Shown in pieces: positions 60,701 to 64,000 of a stretch of DNA of 64,000 nucleotides. A program made the translations under genes and the position numbers. Each line of letters opens with the position of its first letter. The stretch's first letter is position 1. The notes beneath the pieces were generated by a model that saw only the letters and a program-made list of their open reading frames with translations, did not search any database and was not told the origin of the DNA. The DNA comes from Montifringilla adamsi (Eukaryota; Chordata; Aves; Passeriformes; Passeridae), in contig JAGGNK010009114.1 in assembly GCA_017590115.1 (NCBI GenBank), positions 20,018,816 to 20,082,815 on the forward strand, read 5' to 3'.

Positions 60701-62990
60701 CATCAGTGTGGCACAAAGACTGATCTACTGGTAAAGAACAGCAGAATAAGTCATATAATCTTGCCTACTGCTCTGGGAAGTTTACAGAGAAAAATTTTTA
60801 ATGCTTTAAGTTAAATATTCCAATCAAGACTCACTGGGAATAAATCTGTGTGTCTCTAGAAGATTAACTATACCTTTATCATTATCATCATACTTGTTTC
60901 ATTCCGTTACATCTCTGTATTTTGCAATGAATCCTCACCTCACAGTGAATTCGGATGCAGTCATAGTAATATCTCCATTCATCAGGGCAAAAGTCAACAG
61001 TAACCACAAGGGACAGACCAGGGACAAGCCGGTGCTAGAAAATGACCCAAAACAAGACAGAAGCCATGTAAAAGCTGCTTATATGGCACAAAACCTGTGC
61101 TGCATGCAAAGAGCAGCGTGAAGACTTTCTGGCACTTACTGTTTTGTTGTATTTGATCTGAAAATATATCGTCTGGGGTGGTATTATGTTAAGGTTTACT
61201 GCCTTGGTAGAAATATTTATCAGCTTCTGCAGAACAAAAGAAAACAAAAACCACAAAACACTTTACAATATAAGAGGTCAGTAAAGAATGCCAACTATAC
61301 TTTTTGTAAAACCTTCCATAGCAAGAAGTAATAATTTTTACTTTAGCAGAAATAATTCTAACTATGCTCTGAATTTAAAATAAAATTATGCAAAACTTAC
61401 ATCCTGCATTTTTATTATTTGGAAACAAATCACAATTTTTAACCAAGGAGTGACAGCTAGCCTTGCTAGAAAGATGCTACTATTGACTCAAATTCTGAAG
61501 CTGTTTTGCTTATGTGCAAAAGGAACAAATATTTTATTTGGAACAAACAATTTATTGTCACTTTTAGGGACATCTGAAACAACAAGAATTACATAATACT
61601 TCGTGGTTCAATTTTGGTGTATAACCAACAGAGTTTTGGACAGTGACCGTTCAGCCTGCAAAGCCTCCTGCATTTACTTCATTACATTCAGAGAACCTCA
61701 GAGAACCTAGTCCAATATAACTACCAACCTCTGTCTCAATACACTTAATGTTCAGCCTGCAAAGCCTCCTGCATTTGTTTACTTCATTACATTCAGAGAA
61801 CCTAAGAGAACCTAGTCCAATATAACTACCAACCTCTGTCTCAATACACTTAAAATATGAATAACAAAGGCACACAAAGGGAAAGCAGAGAGTAGAAAAG
61901 GAAATACCCAAGCCATTCACAAGAAAAGGCAATCAAATCTATGCACAGAATTTCCTTTCTCAGAATAAATTGTTCTTGGCAAAAGACCAGAGGTTCTTTC
62001 AAAACTTTCCCACCAGTGAACATGTTTGCAGACACAGTGACAGTCCAAGGACATTTTGAAAACAAGTCTCTTGTGGAGTTAAAGGCCAAATCCTTCATTC
62101 ATGATGTGCAAGTCACATACCACAAACACTGATGCAGACAAGGGAAACAGGGAGTATAAAGGATGGTGATGCTCACAGCCTGGTACTCATCTCTTTTGTT
62201 ACCGCAGGGCCACTGAATTTAAGTGCTGCTTTTTAGAGCACTCCACAGGGCAAAGGCCTCAAGACCACAAGGAGTCAACTCAGATTCTGCAGTCCTTTTA
62301 TGAGCCCCAAGGGGATCTCTGCTCCAGAGCTTACCAGCATCTGTTGGTGATGTTTTCCAACTTCATACCCTCCATAGTGTAATACAGCAGGCTCAGCCTG
62401 TACAACCCTGCTCCTCTGACATTCTGAATAAATCTCTATAGATCACAAAACAGGGAGAAAAAGAGAGCAGAAGCACACATGAGTAGTACTTACATTGAAG
62501 CAATCTAGTTATGCTGTACTGATTTATTATCAAGGAAAAAAATATATATATTATTTCTCCATTTAAGCAGGCATGAATTTATAAACGGAAAGTTATGGCA
62601 CCATCCACTACCCAAGCAGATCCATGATCCTGCCACCAGCTCATCTCTTGGCATCATGGCTTCAACAAGCCACCCAAAGCTTTAGGGTCAGCCAGGATCA
62701 GCACAGCCACTATTTCTTTCCTGACTACCCCTCCCATGATTTAAGCTCTCAGGAAGCTGCAATTTAAGCAACAGGATGGGAGTTGCAAAGAAAATAACAG
62801 CCAAGTGTGTCCTAGAATTGCCACAAGGTTGGGAACAGTCAGAGAGCAGGAACTTACTTGATTCCAGCAGGTGATTGGGGACAGGTCTTTTTTCAGGTTC
62901 CTCCACGAGGCTGCTGAGGAGACTGGGTACTTTCTTCAAGGACCCCCGCGTGACCGTGATGTCTGGGGAGGCTGACTGAACCAGGTCCAT
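43660..62990 (-). CDS. CFAP221: Cilia and flagella associated protein 221 (PCDP1), 23 coding exons
   Basis: CFAP221 is a calmodulin-binding protein of the central-pair apparatus in motile cilia (C1d projection; FAP221 in Chlamydomonas); mouse loss causes primary ciliary dyskinesia. Joined exons encode 838 residues (human 840) with continuous phase and GT-AG junctions. Identification rests on [85 protein letters not shown] and a KALNKTLIL end, all close to human CFAP221. Residues about 45-255 form two ASH/MSP-like immunoglobulin folds typical of ciliary proteins; the remainder is helical and charged. The start ATG at 62990 has A at -3 and G at +4, and an in-frame TGA lies at 63030-63032, so it is the first ATG unless an upstream exon splices in. 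The segment equal to human EFHPTFDPLINNTW was not found between exons 12 and 13. Confidence 0.95.
44389..44418 (-). CDS. CFAP221: CFAP221 coding exon 22 (30-base microexon)
   Basis: Residues 788-797 plus two bases: [10 protein letters not shown]. Frame-neutral, flanked by a long pyrimidine-rich acceptor ending CACAG and a strong donor GTGAGT. It could be skipped without shifting the frame. Supported by splice sites and phase more than by similarity. Confidence 0.72.
45335..45454 (-). CDS. CFAP221: CFAP221 coding exon 21
   Basis: Residues 748-787 plus two bases: [20 protein letters not shown] then an acidic tail [25 protein letters not shown] is a family hallmark. Donor GTAGGT. Confidence 0.95.
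45658..45747 (-). CDS. CFAP221: CFAP221 coding exon 20
   Basis: Residues 718-747 plus two bases: [20 protein letters not shown] then ERDKENIID; fits human PIDVPAILDALPEEDR. Confidence 0.92.
46264..46358 (-). CDS. CFAP221: CFAP221 coding exon 19
   Basis: Residues 687-717 plus two bases: [20 protein letters not shown] then [11 protein letters not shown]; matches human IMHWKSFQPL in layout. Confidence 0.9.
46741..46899 (-). CDS. CFAP221: CFAP221 coding exon 18
   Basis: Residues 634-686, phase 0 on both sides: [29 protein letters not shown] and [15 protein letters not shown]. Strong match to human. Confidence 0.96.
48357..48512 (-). CDS. CFAP221: CFAP221 coding exon 17
   Basis: Residues 582-633, phase 0 on both sides. 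[20 protein letters not shown] is variable; the acceptor TTTTTCAAG is followed by DEL, equal to human DEV. Ends NPLRIF, like DPLYVF. Confidence 0.88.
48630..48737 (-). CDS. CFAP221: CFAP221 coding exon 16
   Basis: Residues 546-581, phase 0 on both sides: [20 protein letters not shown] then [16 protein letters not shown]. Good match to human. Confidence 0.94.
49137..49217 (-). CDS. CFAP221: CFAP221 coding exon 15
   Basis: Residues 519-545, phase 0 on both sides: [20 protein letters not shown] then LPFYDLK; matches human APDGLGLVPIKSSEV. Confidence 0.95.
49658..49785 (-). CDS. CFAP221: CFAP221 coding exon 14
   Basis: Residues 476-518: [20 protein letters not shown] then [13 protein letters not shown]. 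The donor GTAGGT is used to keep phase 0; an earlier GTCCCA inside it is weaker and breaks the frame. Confidence 0.85.
50123..50150. repeat. 9-base minisatellite, about three copies
   Basis: CTCCTGCAT-type units repeated about three times in the CFAP221 intron between exons 13 and 14. Confidence 0.75.
50665..50831 (-). mobile_element. CR1 LINE 3' fragment (inverted)
   Basis: Reverse-oriented CR1: ACCACAGAATGGTTTGGGTT, then a CCTAGTCCAACCC block, CAGGGGCAGGGACATC and AACCTGGCCTTGAACA. In CFAP221 between exons 13 and 14. Confidence 0.9.
50949..51224 (+). mobile_element. CR1 LINE 3' fragment
   Basis: Sense-oriented CR1 about 120 bases from the inverted copy at 50665: AGACTAGATATAAGGAAGAA, AACACTGGAACAAGTTGCCC, GTCAGGCTGGACAGGGCTCT, then GGTTGGACAGGATGGCC. 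Its end is 143 bases left of CFAP221 exon 13. Confidence 0.9.
51368..51458 (-). CDS. CFAP221: CFAP221 coding exon 13
   Basis: Residues 446-475 plus one base: [20 protein letters not shown] then [10 protein letters not shown]. Fits human VMIQGRLFNMLSAVRE only loosely, but splice sites and phase agree with the neighbours. Confidence 0.8.
51700..51732. repeat. Homopolymer T run (33 bases)
   Basis: Uninterrupted T run in the CFAP221 intron between exons 12 and 13, about 240 bases upstream of exon 13 on the coding strand (where it reads as poly A). No SINE or retrocopy was recognised next to it. Confidence 0.95.
52321..52432 (-). mobile_element. Degraded CR1 fragment (inverted)
   Basis: TAGCTCTACACAGAACTCAC, TCTTTCTTGTACTAGGAGCC and CAAAACTGGGTGCAGTATTC follow the order of inverted CR1 sequence upstream of its 3' end. 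Diverged; edges uncertain. Confidence 0.65.
53650..53739 (-). CDS. CFAP221: CFAP221 coding exon 12
   Basis: Residues 416-445, phase 0 on both sides: [20 protein letters not shown] then [10 protein letters not shown]; matches human LDRGDPILDEEFQR. Donor is the weaker GTTTGT. Confidence 0.93.
54818..54905 (-). CDS. CFAP221: CFAP221 coding exon 11
   Basis: Completes Trp386 and runs to residue 415: [20 protein letters not shown] then RQREEEQYK. Charged helical region; phase 0 at the 3' end. Confidence 0.92.
55108..55260 (-). mobile_element. CR1 LINE 3' fragment (inverted)
   Basis: AATCATTAAGGCTGGAAAAA, GAGTCCAGCCATTAACCCAA and ACATCTACACGTTTTTTGAA match a common avian CR1 read in reverse. In the CFAP221 intron between exons 10 and 11. 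Confidence 0.85.
55636..55777 (-). CDS. CFAP221: CFAP221 coding exon 10
   Basis: Residues 339-385 plus two bases: [20 protein letters not shown] then [10 protein letters not shown]. Human joins DQG to KTRQMK by a shorter segment, so about ten residues are added here. Donor GTAAGT. Confidence 0.92.
55960..56071 (-). CDS. CFAP221: CFAP221 coding exon 9
   Basis: Residues 302-338 plus one base: [20 protein letters not shown] then [17 protein letters not shown]. Among the best conserved exons. Confidence 0.95.
56158..56278 (-). CDS. CFAP221: CFAP221 coding exon 8
   Basis: Residues 261-301, phase 0 at the 3' end. [20 protein letters not shown] is less conserved; the SKPVQKLK end aligns to human KPQKVK before EIEYQN. 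Confidence 0.85.
56706..56865 (-). CDS. CFAP221: CFAP221 coding exon 7
   Basis: Residues 208-260 plus two bases: [20 protein letters not shown] then [20 protein letters not shown]. End of the second ASH-like fold. Donor GTATGT after GGGGCTCTGAT is chosen because it keeps phase with exon 8. Confidence 0.93.
57341..57383 (+). mobile_element. CR1 tail remnant
   Basis: Short remnant: GGGCCTTTCCCAACCTAAGT followed by a degraded ATGCTATGATACTGTG tail. Only the extreme 3' end remains. Confidence 0.6.
57766..57869 (-). CDS. CFAP221: CFAP221 coding exon 6
   Basis: Residues 173-207 plus one base: [20 protein letters not shown] then [15 protein letters not shown]. Second ASH-like fold. Confidence 0.95.
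59956..60056 (-). CDS. CFAP221: CFAP221 coding exon 5
   Basis: Residues 140-172 plus two bases. [20 protein letters not shown] then [13 protein letters not shown]. Its acceptor is preceded directly by a TTTG microsatellite (60059-60091). Confidence 0.95.
60059..60091. repeat. (ACAA)n / (TTTG)n microsatellite at a splice acceptor
   Basis: About eight tetranucleotide units with two interruptions. On the coding strand the TTTG run ends in the AG of the exon 5 acceptor, so it forms the pyrimidine tract of this splice site. Confidence 0.9.
60119..60525 (-). mobile_element. CR1 LINE 3' fragment, about 400 bases (inverted)
   Basis: The longest and clearest CR1 copy here: inverted tail ATCATAGAATCATATAATG, then GGGTTGGAAGGAACCTTAAG, CAACCTGGCCTGGAACACTG, CAGTAAAGAATTTCTTCCTA, GGAAGGCTGCTATGAGGTCT and a Gln-Ala-like CAGGCTGAACAGGCCC block. 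It lies 62 bases from CFAP221 exon 5 within intron 4, next to the TTTG microsatellite. Confidence 0.95.
60939..61034 (-). CDS. CFAP221: CFAP221 coding exon 4
   Basis: Residues 108-139, phase 0 on both sides: [20 protein letters not shown] then [12 protein letters not shown]. End strands of the first ASH-like fold; very well conserved. Confidence 0.95.
61140..61226 (-). CDS. CFAP221: CFAP221 coding exon 3
   Basis: Residues 79-107, phase 0 on both sides: [20 protein letters not shown] then YFQIKYNKT. Confidence 0.95.
61649..61854. repeat. Tandem duplication, unit about 101 bases
   Basis: Two head-to-tail copies (61649-61749 and 61750-61854) beginning GTTCAGCCTGCAAAGCCTCC. The second has an extra four bases (GTTT) and one substitution (CTCAGAG to CTAAGAG). 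Within CFAP221 intron 2; the near-identity indicates a recent origin. Confidence 0.93.
62335..62435 (-). CDS. CFAP221: CFAP221 coding exon 2
   Basis: Residues 45-78, completing Lys45. [20 protein letters not shown] then [14 protein letters not shown] opens the first ASH-like fold. Confidence 0.93.
62858..62990 (-). CDS. CFAP221: CFAP221 coding exon 1
   Basis: Residues 1-44 plus one base. [16 protein letters not shown] is lineage-specific; [17 protein letters not shown] matches human. Donor GTAAGT. A TTTTAG followed by the leader at 63020 could be an acceptor for a non-coding exon further right. Confidence 0.92.
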
Positions 62991-64000
62991 GTTAGGACAG
63001 AAACAGGCTCTCACTGGCACTAAAATTCCTCAGTGCCTGTGGTCAAATGAAAACAACATAATGATCAAAATATCTTCTTTCACACTGGTACTACCTGTTG
63101 CCTAAAACTGCCTAAAAGCATTTAGGAGAGGGAGCTACTTTTTTTCCCCTGCTGAAGTAGATTACTCTGTGTGTGAAAAGTACAAGGAGAGAAGGATTCC
63201 AGAAAACCTCACTCCCACTGCAAGGCCCAGCACTTTGGGCATCTGTTCTAAGGCTTGCTGGGGACATTTGCCTTTCAGGTCTGTGTCTGAGGAAGAGAGC
63301 AGGTTCCATTAATTCCACTATCTGAACTGATTTCTGCAGACATGTTCTTTCAATCTCTCCTGGGTGATTGAGTTGTTAACTTGCAGATTAATTTTTAATT
63401 TTTAAATATTAATATGAGGGATAAGAAATCTGGCATTTGAATATTTTGTTTGGATAGCATCATCTGGGTCATTTGTTCAGTGAAGATAACTGTAAACACA
63501 AAAAGCCATAGGCATTACAGGTCCTGTGTTAAGTATGCAGACTTATCAGAACATAAACTTCTCTAATGACAAGTGCAAATTTTACATAATAAAGACACCA
63601 GGCATGAACCATCCACCAGAAATTATCTTCATAAATAGAGCACACAGAGCCCTTGGCTCTTTTAGGAACTGGAGAACTGCATGGAGACAAAGATACAATA
63701 CATTTGGAACAAATACTGAATTCAAAAGGCATGCTGGGATTTTCAGCCCTCAAGCAGGCAGCACTCAACAGTTTCAAAGCTGAACCATTACTCCACCTCC
63801 TCCATTACATTTTATGGTCTCATCTCTGGTATTTGTCTGATTTTCCAGTCTGCTTTAGATCTTTCAGGCACAACTTGAGAGGTGCTTCAAGCTCATAAAG
63901 TGCTGTTTTGATTTATGGTTTTGTGCAGTATTAAATAATAAATAAGCAAGAAGCTTAAAATAATGTGCTACCAGGACCCTGGCCTTCATAATATTTTCCA
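62991..64000. other. 5' flank of CFAP221
   Basis: Sequence upstream of the CFAP221 start codon. It is not CpG-rich, unlike the ESYT3 promoter, and no TATA box or full RFX X-box was recognised. The true promoter and a non-coding first exon may lie past the right edge. Confidence 0.5.

Overview
The window is vertebrate nuclear DNA, most likely avian. It has intron-rich genes with GT-AG splice sites, AT-rich non-coding sequence, one CpG island, and many decayed CR1-type LINE fragments with the short tail that birds carry (copies of an ATTCTATG-like unit). Nothing bacterial, plasmid or phage-like was seen, so almost all simple open reading frames here are chance. The real genes had to be rebuilt exon by exon on the minus strand.

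Two protein-coding genes are supported, both on the minus strand. (1) ESYT3 (extended synaptotagmin 3) runs from its start codon at 25251 leftward and leaves the window below 866. Eighteen coding exons were placed, giving 703 codons plus two bases with consistent reading phase throughout. They cover the membrane hairpin, the SMP lipid-transfer domain, C2A, C2B and the linker before C2C; the C2C exons lie beyond the left edge. (2) CFAP221 (also PCDP1, a ciliary central-apparatus protein) runs from its start codon at 62990 to its stop at 43660. Twenty-three coding exons give an in-phase 838-residue protein, close to the human length, although one family segment was not found between exons 12 and 13.

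Layout from left to right: 1-865, ESYT3 intron; 866-25251, ESYT3 exons and introns, with a CpG-island promoter at about 24840-25420 holding a 10-base N gap at 25296-25305; 25306-43659, about 18 kb between genes with CR1 fragments, a perfect 13-base inverted repeat at 27124-27151 and a probable minus-strand solo LTR near 40669-41150; 43660-62990, CFAP221 with CR1 fragments, a 33-base T run, a 101-base tandem duplication and a microsatellite lying against a splice acceptor; 62991-64000, CFAP221 5' flank.

The genes are not known to work together. ESYT3 tethers endoplasmic reticulum to plasma membrane and moves lipids. CFAP221 is part of the central pair apparatus of motile cilia. In human they lie on different chromosomes, so their head-to-tail order here, with an assembly gap exactly between the two start regions, is worth checking. 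No clearly new biological system was found.
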